A DNA stretch of 64,000 bases, taken from contig CAYOTO010000001.1 of assembly GCA_964406945.1 (NCBI GenBank), forward strand, positions 1-64,000, in the 5' to 3' direction. A program made the translations under genes and the position numbers. Origin of the DNA: UBA2266 sp964406945. Its GTDB lineage: Bacteria > Planctomycetota > Phycisphaerae > Sedimentisphaerales > Anaerobacaceae. The notes below the pieces were generated by a model. The model had not been told where the DNA came from, searched no databases, and worked only from the letters and a program-made list of their open reading frames with translations. Below, piece by piece: positions 51,775 to 61,700 of the stretch (position 1 is the stretch's first letter; every line of letters starts with the position of its first letter).

Positions 51775-52581
51775 ATGAAGATTAAACAGTTGCAAGCCAA
51801 AGCCGCATGGGTCAGAAACGAAACTCTGAGACTCCACGGCCGCGCCCCCGAAGTACGCATCGCCTCATGTCTGTCTGATGTCGAGATCTTTGTTGCGCTT
51901 TATTACGGCGGATTGCTCAACTGTACCGCCGAAAACTGCGCATCCCCGGATCGCGACCGGCTCATAGTCAGCAAAGGCCACGGCGCCGTCTCGCTTTATC
52001 CGATCCTGGCCGATCTCGGTTTCTTCGATTCGCGGGAACTTGCCGAAATCGATTCTGCGGATTCGCTGCTCACAGCCATGCCCGATTCCAGCATACCAGG
52101 CATAGAGACGATCAACGGTTCTTTGGGCCATGGTCTCGGCGTCGCCTGCGGCATGGCTCTGGCCCTTCGTGCAAATGCATCCGATGCGCAGGTATTTGTC
52201 CTCTGCGGAGACGGCGAACTCAACTGCGGCGCCGTCTGGGAAGCTGTAATGTTCGCAGCCCATCACCAACTCAGCAACCTCGTTCTTATAGTAGACAATA
52301 ATAGCATTTCCATGCTCGGCTATCAGGCCGAAATCCTGGGGCTCGAACCTCTGGAAAAGAAGTTCCGGACTTTCGGCTTCGAAACCGCCTCTACGGACGG
52401 CCACGACATAGAACAACTCTACGCAAATCTCGCCACGCTAAAATACGATTCCACTCACGCCCCGAAGGCTCTCATCGCAAATACCATCAAGGGCAGGGGG
52501 GTCCCCGAACTCGAACACGACTCTCTATGCCACATCAAATCCTTGAAACCTGAACACATCGACCGGATTCTTGCACAATGA
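51775..52581 (+). CDS. Transketolase N-terminal subunit
   Basis: 268 residues equal to the TPP-pyrophosphate half of transketolase: SKGHGAVSLYPILADLGFFD, the central INGSLGHGLGVACGMALALR and the TPP/Mg motif VLCGDGELNCGAVWEA with the Asn of DNNSISM. The partner half is the next gene (4-base overlap). Transketolase can make sedoheptulose 7-phosphate, the precursor of the heptose that the HddA/HddC-like enzymes here activate, or transfer a two-carbon ketol onto another sugar. Which applies is inference. Confidence 0.9.
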   Translation: MKIKQLQAKAAWVRNETLRLHGRAPEVRIASCLSDVEIFVALYYGGLLNCTAENCASPDRDRLIVSKGHGAVSLYPILADLGFFDSRELAEIDSADSLLTAMPDSSIPGIETINGSLGHGLGVACGMALALRANASDAQVFVLCGDGELNCGAVWEAVMFAAHHQLSNLVLIVDNNSISMLGYQAEILGLEPLEKKFRTFGFETASTDGHDIEQLYANLATLKYDSTHAPKALIANTIKGRGVPELEHDSLCHIKSLKPEHIDRILAQ

Positions 52582-53549
52582 CGGAACATGCCATAATTAC
52601 CATGCGTGACGCGTTGATCGAGCGAATCTGCGAACGCATGCAGCACGACAGCAAAATCTTCTTCCTCACCGCAGATCTGGGTGCTCCGGCCCTAGACCGA
52701 CTCAGAGACCGGTTCCCGAATCGCTTTGTAAACGTCGGCATTGCCGAACAGAACCTTGTCAATGTCGCAGCCGGCCTTGCCCTCGAAGGATTCACTGTCT
52801 ACGCGTATGCGATCGCCTCCTTCATCACCATGAGAGCATACGAGCAGATTCGAATTAATCTTGCTCTGACCGGCCAGAATCGTCCGCTCAATGTAAATCT
52901 GATCGGTGTCGGCTGCGGCGTAAGTTACGACCTCTCCGGGCCGACACATCACTGCCTCGAAGATCTGTCCATAATGCGCACTCTACCCAATATTATGCTC
53001 TTATCGCCCAGCGACCCAACCATGGCCGCCGCCTTCGCGGATGTTTCGATAGATGTTGGCAAACCAAAATACATCAGACTGGACGGCAAGCCATCGCCCC
53101 GACTGTACGATTCGCAGGCATCGTTTGACTGGAACAGAGGATTTACCGAACTCGTCCCCGGCGAAAATATTTGCATAGTATCCACAGGCGCCATGACCCG
53201 AAAGGCCCTGGAAACGGCAAAGCGGTTCGTACACGATATGCAAATCGGCGTCGTCGATCTGTTTGTGCTGAATCCCGTCGACATCCGGACGCTGGCGTCT
53301 GTATTAGCAAAATACGCGCGCATAATAACCATCGAAGAGGGCTTCAAGAATCGCGGCGGTCTCGATTGTCTCGTCCAAGAATGCCTTCGGACCAATCGGA
53401 TCTCCAGCGACGTAATCAACCTCGGCTTTGACAATCGTTATCTTTTCGAGGCGGGCACCCGCGAGAGCCTGTACGCAAGGTGCGGCTTCGCTGACAGGGA
53501 CATCGCCGCAATTGTAAACCAACTGACGCCGCATCTGGCAACCAAATGA
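52578..53549 (+). CDS. Transketolase C-terminal subunit
   Basis: 323 residues with the PYR-domain Glu region (VNVGIAEQNLVNVAAGLALE), SGPTHHCLEDLSIMRTLPNI and a C-terminal transketolase domain (SPSDPTMAAAF, then IITIEEGFKNRGG). It pairs with the preceding N-terminal subunit through an ATGA overlap and overlaps the following radical SAM gene the same way, so all three should be made together. Confidence 0.9.
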   Translation: MTEHAIITMRDALIERICERMQHDSKIFFLTADLGAPALDRLRDRFPNRFVNVGIAEQNLVNVAAGLALEGFTVYAYAIASFITMRAYEQIRINLALTGQNRPLNVNLIGVGCGVSYDLSGPTHHCLEDLSIMRTLPNIMLLSPSDPTMAAAFADVSIDVGKPKYIRLDGKPSPRLYDSQASFDWNRGFTELVPGENICIVSTGAMTRKALETAKRFVHDMQIGVVDLFVLNPVDIRTLASVLAKYARIITIEEGFKNRGGLDCLVQECLRTNRISSDVINLGFDNRYLFEAGTRESLYARCGFADRDIAAIVNQLTPHLATK

Positions 53550-55060
53550 AATCCGAAAACGTCGACATTGTATTCATAAGGCCCACAGACCGCGAGGCAG
53601 TGTACGGCCGGCTTAGTCACTCGGTCTCGGCCGTAGAACCGCCGCTCTGGACTGCTCTGCTTGCCGCATACGCCAGACAAAAAGGTCTTTCGGTCCGCAT
53701 CATCGACGCCGAGGTGGAATGCCTCGACCCTGTCGAACTGGCCGGACGGGTCGAACACCTTAAACCCTCACTCGCCGTCTTCACAGTGATAGGCTCGAAT
53801 CTCTCGGCCTCAACCTGGCACATGGAAGGCGCACGACGCTACCTCGCGCCGTTTGCGCAGGTCTGCCCGGAAACCAAAACGCTGCTCTGGGGTCTTCATC
53901 CGTCGGCGCTGCCCGAACGAACTCTTACCGAAGAACCGGCCGACTTCCTCTGCTGTGGCGAAGGATTTGAAACAATCGTCAACCTGTGCCGGGCCCTCAA
54001 AACCGGCTCTCAAATTGAGATACACAATATCTGTGGTCTATGGTGCAAAAAGGGCCGGAAAATAATTCAAAACGGTGGTTCGCCCGTTCAGCAAAACCTC
54101 GATCTTCTCGCGGCGCCAGCCTGGGATCTTTTGCCAGTGGACCGTTACCGGGCCCATAACTGGCACTGTTTCGGCCGCCTCGAGTCCCGCCGGCCCTATG
54201 GCGTCATCTACACGAGCTTGGGCTGCCCGTTCAATTGCACCTTCTGCAATCTAAAATCTCTTTTCGGGCAACCCGGCATCCGATTCCGAAGCCCCGAGAA
54301 AGTCATTGCCGATATCGATACACTGGTCCAAGATTACGAAATAACAAACATAAAAGTTCTGGACGAGTGTTTTGTTCTTCGGCCCGCTCATGTAAATGCA
54401 ATCTGCGACTTGATTATCGAACGCGGCTACGACCTCAACATCTGGGCATACGCACGAATCGACACAGTAAGTAAATCGCTGCTGGAAAAGCTCCGCCTGG
54501 CGGGATTTACCTGGCTGGCCTTCGGTATAGAATCCGCCGCCGTCGATGTCCGCAAAGCCGTTGCAAAAGGCCAGTATGACCGGTCTGACATTAAGCGGAC
54601 CGTTGAGATGACAAAAAAGGCGGGAATAAACGTGCTCGCAAATTTCATGTTCGGCCTGCCCGACGATGACATAGAATCCATGCAGCGTACACTCGATCTT
54701 GCAAAGGAACTCAACTGCCAATACACGAACTTCTACTCGACCAAGGCATATCCGGGCTCCGCTCTTTACGAGCAGTGCCTTCGTGACGGCGTTCGTCTGC
54801 CGGACACGTGGCGGGGCTATGCTGAGTTCAGCTCCGAATGTCTGCCCTTGCCGACGAAACACCTCACCGGCCCCGAAGTCCTACAGTTTCGAGACCGTGC
54901 GTTCGTCGATTTCCACAGCGACCCGCTGTACCTCGATATGCTCGCCCAAACCTTCGGTCCATCTGCCAGAGACCACATGGAGAAGGTGCTCGAACACAGA
55001 ATAGAGCGCAAATATACGCCGTCGCAGCCCGTGACGGCCTCACAGCTTTACGAGGAGTAA
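53546..55060 (+). CDS. B12-binding domain radical SAM protein
   Basis: 504 residues with an N-terminal cobalamin-binding domain (about 5-150), radical SAM cluster Cys227, Cys231, Cys234 (SLGCPFNCTFC) and a C-terminal extension. It is shorter than the one at 35,113 and probably not a duplicate. Tight overlap with the transketolase C subunit suggests they act on the same sugar, for example C-methylation of a deoxy or branched heptose. Confidence 0.86.
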   Translation: MKSENVDIVFIRPTDREAVYGRLSHSVSAVEPPLWTALLAAYARQKGLSVRIIDAEVECLDPVELAGRVEHLKPSLAVFTVIGSNLSASTWHMEGARRYLAPFAQVCPETKTLLWGLHPSALPERTLTEEPADFLCCGEGFETIVNLCRALKTGSQIEIHNICGLWCKKGRKIIQNGGSPVQQNLDLLAAPAWDLLPVDRYRAHNWHCFGRLESRRPYGVIYTSLGCPFNCTFCNLKSLFGQPGIRFRSPEKVIADIDTLVQDYEITNIKVLDECFVLRPAHVNAICDLIIERGYDLNIWAYARIDTVSKSLLEKLRLAGFTWLAFGIESAAVDVRKAVAKGQYDRSDIKRTVEMTKKAGINVLANFMFGLPDDDIESMQRTLDLAKELNCQYTNFYSTKAYPGSALYEQCLRDGVRLPDTWRGYAEFSSECLPLPTKHLTGPEVLQFRDRAFVDFHSDPLYLDMLAQTFGPSARDHMEKVLEHRIERKYTPSQPVTASQLYEE

Positions 55061-55065
55061 CGAAA

Positions 55066-56286
55066 ATGGCTGAACTGGTAGAAAAGCGAGAAGGAACGAG
55101 CACTCAGGCGACTGTCCCGAATCTGAACTGGCCGCTGATGACCAACAACATCACCCGGGATGACCTCAACACAGTAGTAGAATTTTTGCGAACCGACCCG
55201 CGACTGACCCAGGCCGACAACGTCGCGGCATTCGAAGCCGAATGGTCGCGCTGGCTTGGCGTAGAACACAGCGTCTTTGTTAATTCCGGCGCATCGGCCA
55301 ATCTGATCACCATCGCCGCACTCAAGCATCTTTATGGGCCAGGCGAAATAATCGTGCCGCCGCTGACATGGGTGTCCGACATCGCGGCCGTCATCAACAA
55401 CGGTTTCACCCCCGTCTTCATCGACATCGACCCGACCACCCTCTGCATGGACGCCGAACAGGTCATCGCAAAGCTCTCACATAACACCCGCGCGGTGTTC
55501 CTGAGCCACGTCCAGGGATTCAACGGACTCAACGACCGTCTGCTGACCGAACTGACCCGGCGCAGAGTCCCGCTCATCGAGGATGTCTGCGAATCCCACG
55601 GAGCGACTTTTGGCCACCGAAAGCTCGGCTCATTCGGTCTGGCTTCGAACTTCTCATTCTACTTCGCTCACCACATGAGCACCATAGAAGGCGGTATGAT
55701 CTGCACCTGCGACCCCGACTTCTACCAGACAATCCGGATGCTCCGCTCCCACGGCATGGTCCGCGAAGCCTCCGACGACGGGCTGAAAGAGAATTATGCC
55801 TCACAGAATCCCGACCTTAATCCCGATTTCATATTCGCGTACCCGGCATTCAACTGCCGCAACACCGAGATTGGAGCCGTGATAGGCCGAAACCAGCTCC
55901 ACCGCCTTGATGTCAACAATCATCGACGCCGCTCCAACTTCAAGCTCTTCCTCGACAATCTCGACCCGACGAAATACCGAACCGACTTCAATCTCGAAGG
56001 TAGCTGCAACTACGCCCTGAACCTCATACTCAAGCATCCCGATCCCGAACTCCGGAACCGCGTCGAAGACGTGCTCCGCAAGGCCGGCGTGGAATTCCGC
56101 CGCGGTAGTTCCGGCGGCGGCAATCAGCTCCGGCAGCCGTACCTCAAAACAATGCTGCCGAACGATTACTACAAGAACTTCCCCCATGTCGAACACGTCC
56201 ACTTCTACGGTTATTACATAGGAAACTACCCCCATCTGGAAACCGCCAAAATTATTCAGCTTGCAGCCCTGCTCAACGCCTGCTGA
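55066..56286 (+). CDS. DegT-family PMP-dependent 3-dehydratase (His in place of the catalytic Lys)
   Basis: I start at the ATG at 55,066 (406 residues) because GAGGAG precedes it at the right distance; the frame open to 54,838 is the shadow of the radical SAM gene. The fold is DegT/AHBA-like, but the Schiff-base position reads His: SFYFAHHMSTIEGG. His instead of Lys is the hallmark of RfbH/DdhC and ColD, which remove the C3 hydroxyl of a 4-keto sugar. So this is probably a 3-dehydratase making a 3-deoxy sugar, not a transaminase. Confidence 0.85.
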   Translation: MAELVEKREGTSTQATVPNLNWPLMTNNITRDDLNTVVEFLRTDPRLTQADNVAAFEAEWSRWLGVEHSVFVNSGASANLITIAALKHLYGPGEIIVPPLTWVSDIAAVINNGFTPVFIDIDPTTLCMDAEQVIAKLSHNTRAVFLSHVQGFNGLNDRLLTELTRRRVPLIEDVCESHGATFGHRKLGSFGLASNFSFYFAHHMSTIEGGMICTCDPDFYQTIRMLRSHGMVREASDDGLKENYASQNPDLNPDFIFAYPAFNCRNTEIGAVIGRNQLHRLDVNNHRRRSNFKLFLDNLDPTKYRTDFNLEGSCNYALNLILKHPDPELRNRVEDVLRKAGVEFRRGSSGGGNQLRQPYLKTMLPNDYYKNFPHVEHVHFYGYYIGNYPHLETAKIIQLAALLNAC

Positions 56287-56312
56287 AGTTACAGCTTGAT
56301 TTGACAGAGACA

Positions 56313-56828
56313 ATGATCAAAGCCGTCCAAACAGAACTGAAAGGCCTGCTCAAGATCGAACTCGACGCCTTCGAAGACCATCGAGGCTGTTTTATCGAGA
56401 CCTACAACCGGAACCTGTACGCCCGCGCCGGCATTGACGTTGACTTCGTTCAGGATGATATCTCGATCAGCCGCAGGAATGTCCTGCGAGGCATCCACGG
56501 TGACGATTGTACTTACAAACTTATTTCCTGCATCCACGGCCGCATATTCTTCGCCGTTGTAAACTGTGACAGAGCTTCCAATGACTTCGGCAAGTCACAG
56601 TCGTTCGTACTTACAGAAGATAAGCCTGAGCAGATACTTATTCCACCCAATTTCGGCAACGCCCACCTCGTGCTGAGCGACACCGCAATCTTCCAGTATA
56701 AACAGTCCTGTTACTATGACCGCTCCCGGCAGTTTTCCTACAGATACGACGAACCGGAATTCGCTATCGACTGGCCGGTGGATAACCCGATCCTGTCCGA
56801 ACGAGACAGCACTACTCCATACATCTGA
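56313..56828 (+). CDS. RmlC-like nucleotide-sugar 3,5-epimerase
   Basis: 171 residues from the ATG at 56,313 (a TTG at 56,301 would add four residues). The cupin fold matches dTDP-4-dehydrorhamnose 3,5-epimerase: DHRGCFIETYN, the catalytic His in LRGIHGDD and DWPVDNPILSERD at the end. In Campylobacter heptose pathways RmlC homologues act on GDP-keto-heptose, which fits the HddA/HddC-like neighbours. The segment between this gene and the kinase (98 bases) holds nothing I recognise. Confidence 0.87.
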   Translation: MIKAVQTELKGLLKIELDAFEDHRGCFIETYNRNLYARAGIDVDFVQDDISISRRNVLRGIHGDDCTYKLISCIHGRIFFAVVNCDRASNDFGKSQSFVLTEDKPEQILIPPNFGNAHLVLSDTAIFQYKQSCYYDRSRQFSYRYDEPEFAIDWPVDNPILSERDSTTPYI

Positions 56829-56926
56829 TCGCCCCGACTTTGCTCATTTTGAGCCTGGTGAAGAATCCCGGTCGGACAGGGCACATCATTCAAAAAAGCC
56901 AAGCAGGTTGAAATATTGAGTGCAAT

Positions 56927-57952
56927 ATGATAATAAGCAGAACCCCATTTAGAATTTCATTCTTCGGCGGCGGAACCGATTACCCCGCCTGGTACCGCGA
57001 GGACGGCGGGGCGGTTATCAGCACCACGATCGACAAATACTGCTACATCTCTTGTCGATTCCTGCCACCGTTTTTCGACCATCGCTACCTGATACGATAC
57101 CGCATAATAGAAACCGTCAACAAACTCTCGGACATCCAACACCCATCCGTTCGCGAATGCCTCCGATTCATGGGTATCGAGGACGGAATCGAAATGGTCC
57201 ACAACTCCGACCTGCCTGCCCGCTCGGGTATCGGCTCCAGTTCCGCTTTTACCGTAGGCTTTCTTAACAGCCTCTACGCTCTGACAGGCCGCATGATAGG
57301 CAAACGCAAACTCGCCTCCGATGCAATGCTCGTCGAACAGCAGATGATTCGCGAAAACGTCGGCTCTCAGGACCAGGTTGCCGCCGCCTTCGGGGGTCTT
57401 AACCGAATCGAATTCAACGGCTGCGAAAATTTCATAGTAAGCCCCGTCACCATAGACCGGCGAAAAATCAAAACCTTGCAGAACAACCTCATGTTCTTTT
57501 TTTCCGGACTGTCCCGCACCGCGTCCGAAATTGCCGAAGACCAGATAAACAATGTTCATTCCAACGCCTCAGAACTTAGAACCATGAGAAATATGGTTGA
57601 TGAAGCGGTCGAAATCCTCAATGGTCCCATAGACGACCTGGAAAACTTCGGCCGCCTCATGAACGAATCCTGGAAACTCAAACGCACGCTCTCCAGCCGT
57701 GTCTCGAACACAGCCATCGACGACATGTACCAGACCGCTCTGGACGCCGGCGCCGTCGGAGGCAAGCTCTGCGGAGCCGGGGGAGGCGGCTTCATCCTCT
57801 TCTTCGTGCCGCCCAGAAAACAGCGTTCCGTCCGCAGGGCTCTTAAGGATCTGCTCTACGTGCCTTTTCAGTTCGACACTCTAGGCAGTCACATAATTCT
57901 CTATGCAAACAAAGAATACGAATCAAAAATCCCCAGCCTTGTCTGCGCTTGA
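56927..57952 (+). CDS. hddA: GHMP kinase, D-glycero-D-manno-heptose 7-phosphate kinase type
   Basis: 341 residues with the N-terminal RTPFRISFFGGGTDYPAWY typical of HddA, the GHMP motif 2 SGIGSSSAFTVGFLNSLYAL and motif 3 KLCGAGGGGFILFF. HddA phosphorylates heptose 7-phosphate at C1 on the way to GDP-D,D-heptose. The nucleotidyltransferase that follows overlaps it by 50 bases, as expected for HddA-HddC. GmhA and GmhB are not in this window. Some members phosphorylate fucose or other sugars, so the heptose call rests partly on the neighbours. Confidence 0.83.
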   Translation: MIISRTPFRISFFGGGTDYPAWYREDGGAVISTTIDKYCYISCRFLPPFFDHRYLIRYRIIETVNKLSDIQHPSVRECLRFMGIEDGIEMVHNSDLPARSGIGSSSAFTVGFLNSLYALTGRMIGKRKLASDAMLVEQQMIRENVGSQDQVAAAFGGLNRIEFNGCENFIVSPVTIDRRKIKTLQNNLMFFFSGLSRTASEIAEDQINNVHSNASELRTMRNMVDEAVEILNGPIDDLENFGRLMNESWKLKRTLSSRVSNTAIDDMYQTALDAGAVGGKLCGAGGGGFILFFVPPRKQRSVRRALKDLLYVPFQFDTLGSHIILYANKEYESKIPSLVCA

Positions 57953-58679
57953 TGTTCTGATTCTCTGCGGCGGGGCGGGTACACGTCTGCGAAGCATCGT
58001 AAGTGACCGACCCAAACCAATGGCCCTGTTCAACGGCAAATGCTTCCTTGATATTCTCATCGAGCATTTCGCCGGTTTTGGTCTGCGCCGCTTCATCCTC
58101 TGCACAGGCCATAAGTCCGGCGTGATTCGCGAACATTACAACGCCATCTCAACCGACCTTGAAATAATAATTTCCGACGAGTACACCCGACTGGGCACCG
58201 CCGGAAGCATCAAAAACGCCGAGCGCCACGTAGAGAGCGACGCTTTTCTGGTCACGAATGGTGATTCGTTCTGCCCGACCGATATTCTCGAGTTCTACTG
58301 CTTCCACCTGCAAAAACAGTCGTCTCTGTCCATGGTAGTGACTTCTGCAAAGAAAAGTACTGACTACGGCTCGGTAAGCATAGATCGGGACGGTCGATTT
58401 ACCGGCTTTGTCGAAAAAAAAGACGACACCGCAGGCTGGATTAACGCCGGTATATACCTCTTCAACAGAGAACTCCTTTCCATGATACCGCCCGACAAGC
58501 CGTTTTCTCTGGAATACGACCTCTTTCCCGAACTAATAAACGCAAACGCTTACGCCTTCCAATGCACCGAACGCCTGCTCGACATAGGCACTCCCGACCG
58601 CTTCGAAACTGCAAAACAGTACTTTGCCGACCGTCTGGCCAACCTGACCAAACAAAACGTTTCGCAAAGCAGCATGTAG
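57903..58679 (+). CDS. hddC: Nucleotidyltransferase, D-glycero-alpha-D-manno-heptose 1-phosphate guanylyltransferase type
   Basis: 258 residues, mannose-1-phosphate guanylyltransferase fold: the nucleotide-binding LILCGGAGTRLRSIVSDRPK, Asp pair (VTNGDSF) and C-terminal LLDIGTPDRFETAKQYF. The usual partner of HddA, it makes GDP-heptose. Its 50-base overlap with the kinase gene implies joint translation; an internal ATG could shorten it, but none sits better. It precedes the giant fusion by 50 bases. Confidence 0.82.
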   Translation: MQTKNTNQKSPALSALDVLILCGGAGTRLRSIVSDRPKPMALFNGKCFLDILIEHFAGFGLRRFILCTGHKSGVIREHYNAISTDLEIIISDEYTRLGTAGSIKNAERHVESDAFLVTNGDSFCPTDILEFYCFHLQKQSSLSMVVTSAKKSTDYGSVSIDRDGRFTGFVEKKDDTAGWINAGIYLFNRELLSMIPPDKPFSLEYDLFPELINANAYAFQCTERLLDIGTPDRFETAKQYFADRLANLTKQNVSQSSM

Positions 58680-58729
58680 TCATTGTCATTCTCTGCAAAC
58701 CGGAATATTTCTCCAGAACCCTAATTAAT

Positions 58730-61700
58730 ATGGAACTGCAACAAAAAATTCAATACCCTCTCGTTTCGATAATCTGCTTTTGTCGAAATGCAGTCGACAC
58801 CATCGGCACCTGCATCGACGCGATACTCGCGATGAACTATCCGAACATCGAAGTCGTGGTCCAGGACGGCGCCTCGACAGACGGCACTCTAGATATTCTC
58901 GGCCGCTACGGCGAACGCATAAAGCTCGTTTCCGAACCCGACGCCGGCCCTAACGATGCGATGTTCAAGGCCCTGCGTAGAATCAAGGGCGAGTTCTTCG
59001 CCTTCAGTCTGGCCGATGAACTGTTGCTGCCCCACGCCGCTTCATGGGCCGTCGAAAACTTCGCGTCTGATTCCGAACTTTCCGCCATCTACGGCGATCA
59101 TTATACCACAGACGCCCACGGCAAAATGACCGGCATCGTTACCCCGCCTCAGTGGAATTTCGACGCCTACCTCTGTTCAGAAATAACGCCGCCTCTGTGT
59201 GCCTCCTTCTTCAGGCGATCAAGCTACGAAAAGATAGGCTTCACCGAGTATACGGCCTCGGACGAGTTCGATTTCTGGCTCAACATAGCCCTGCAGGGTC
59301 GGGTCCGCTACTGCAAACCGGCTGCGCCGCTGGCCAAATACGCCGTCCACACCGGTTCCATCAGCTTTACAACAGAACACCAGAACGCCCGCCTCGCCTC
59401 CCGCCGTCGCGCAGTTGAGGCCCTCTGCGACAACCCGTCAACACCCGAGAACATCCGCCGCCTGAAACAGAAAGCCCTCGACAGCCTCCTGGTATGGCAC
59501 GTCGACAGCCTCTGCTGCACCGGCCTCTGGGACGAAGTTCTCAGCCAGGCGACCCGAGCTTTCGCTGCCGGACCTGATCGCAACCAACTGGCCGGTCTGG
59601 CCCACAAAATCCTCAACCACGCACTGGACCTGCACAAGCAAAATGAACCGGCTCAAGCTATGAAATTCGTTGACTTGCTCGTCCGCTGCAACATACAAAG
59701 TCCGGAACTGGATGATTTACGAAATCAAATTATAGCCTCCCCTTCAGCCACTGAATCTGGGATGCCGCCCGACATACAGACCGTATCCCCGCAAATCTCA
59801 AAGCCCTCGAAGTCATCAAAGGCCTGCAGGAGTTCCGACATGAATTACCGCTTCCTGATAATCAACACCGATTACGAACATTTCCTCAACAAATTCTACA
59901 GCGAAAACCCACGCCTTTTAAACACCTCCTTCGCCGAACAGCACGCCGCCAGAATGGCGACCTTCTTCGGAGTCAGTGATTTCTACTCCCGAAACCTTCG
60001 CCTCCACGGTCACAAGGCACTGGACCTCATATTCAATTGCCCGCCCATGCAATACGCCTGGGCCGTCGAAAACGGATTAATCTCGCCCGCCCGGTTCGAC
60101 CCCGCGACTATGTCTGCCCCGCCGCGTGAATGGTTCGAGAAAATTCTTCAGGCACAAATCAGAATGTTCGAGCCCGACGTCATTATAAACCTTGCAATGG
60201 AAACAGTTACAAGCGGATTCCTCAAGAAACTCAAGCCTCACATCCCACTTATCGTTGGCCAGCACGCCGCACCTTTTACGCCCGCCATGCAGGACCTCTC
60301 GGCCTACGATCTGTTGCTCTCGTCAATCCCGCACTACGTCGACAAATTCCGCTCGATGGGCAAATCTGCCGAGTATTTCCGCCTGGCCTTCGAATCTACC
60401 GTATGCGAACAAATCCCGCCCCGAGACGATCGCGATGTCGATGTCGCCTTCGTCGGCGGCTTCTCCGCACATCACCTCGGCGGCGCCGAACTGTTCAACA
60501 TGCTCGCCGAGAAGGGCGTTGCCATGTCCCTGCACGGCTACGATGCCGACTCGCTCTCGCCACAAGCCAGGCGGTGTTTCCACGGCCCTCTCTACGGCCG
60601 CGAGATGTACGAACTCTACACCAGAGCCAAAATCGTCGTCAACCGACACATAGACATCGCGGGTCGATTCGCAAACAACATGCGCCTTTACGAAGCAACC
60701 GGCTCCGGGGCCATGCTGCTCACCGATCACAAAGACAATCTCAACGAACTATTCGCCGTCGGCGAAGAAGTCGCCGCATATTCCTCGAACGAGCAGTGCG
60801 CCGAACTCATAGCAAAGTACCTCGCCGACGACTCGCAGCGCCGCCGGATAGCACGAAACGGCCACCAACGAACGCTCGAAACTCATACCTACTATGACCG
60901 CATGGCGGAACTCGCCGGAATTGTCTCCGAATACATCGGTAAACCCGCCCGGCCCTCTACTGCTCGAGTGCCTGCTGTCCACCAGGAAGAAGACACATCC
61001 GAACAGGTCTTGACTGTATCGACCGAGAGCGCAGCCGCCGACATGCAGCACCTGCTTAACATCGCCCGGCAAAGTCGTCACGGCAACTACCTCATCGACT
61101 TTGCAGGCCTTAAAATTTACTGCACCGATCTGCTGTCCTTCTATATGGCCGCCAAAGACATCTTCATGCACCGCATCTACGACTTCCACGCCGAAACCGA
61201 AACCCCCATTGTAATCGACGGTGGTGGCCACATCGGCCTGTTCACCCTCTTCGCCAGGAACAAATACCCCAATGCAAAAGTCACTGTATTCGAGCCGGAC
61301 GCCGAATCTCGTGCTTTGCTCAAAAAGAACCTCGCCGCCAACAACATGACAGACGTCCGCATAGTTGAAGCCGGTCTCTACAAGGAAGCCCGCAAGATCA
61401 GCTTCGATTGCGATCACTCCGACGGAAGCACCATCTACTCCGAAAAAGGCCGCTCATCAATCGACGTCGTCCCCCTCAGCTCCTATCTGGACTCCGATAT
61501 CGACATGCTCAAACTGAACATCGAAGGAGCCGAACTTGACGTCATAAACGAAATCGCCCCGCAACTGCCCCGCGTCAGAGAACTGGTAATCGAATACCAC
61601 GGCTTTCCAGAAACGGGCCAGAACCTCCACAAAATTCTCACCAAACTCTCCGCTGCTGGCTTCAGATACCTCATCCACGACTTCGATCATCAGACCAACC

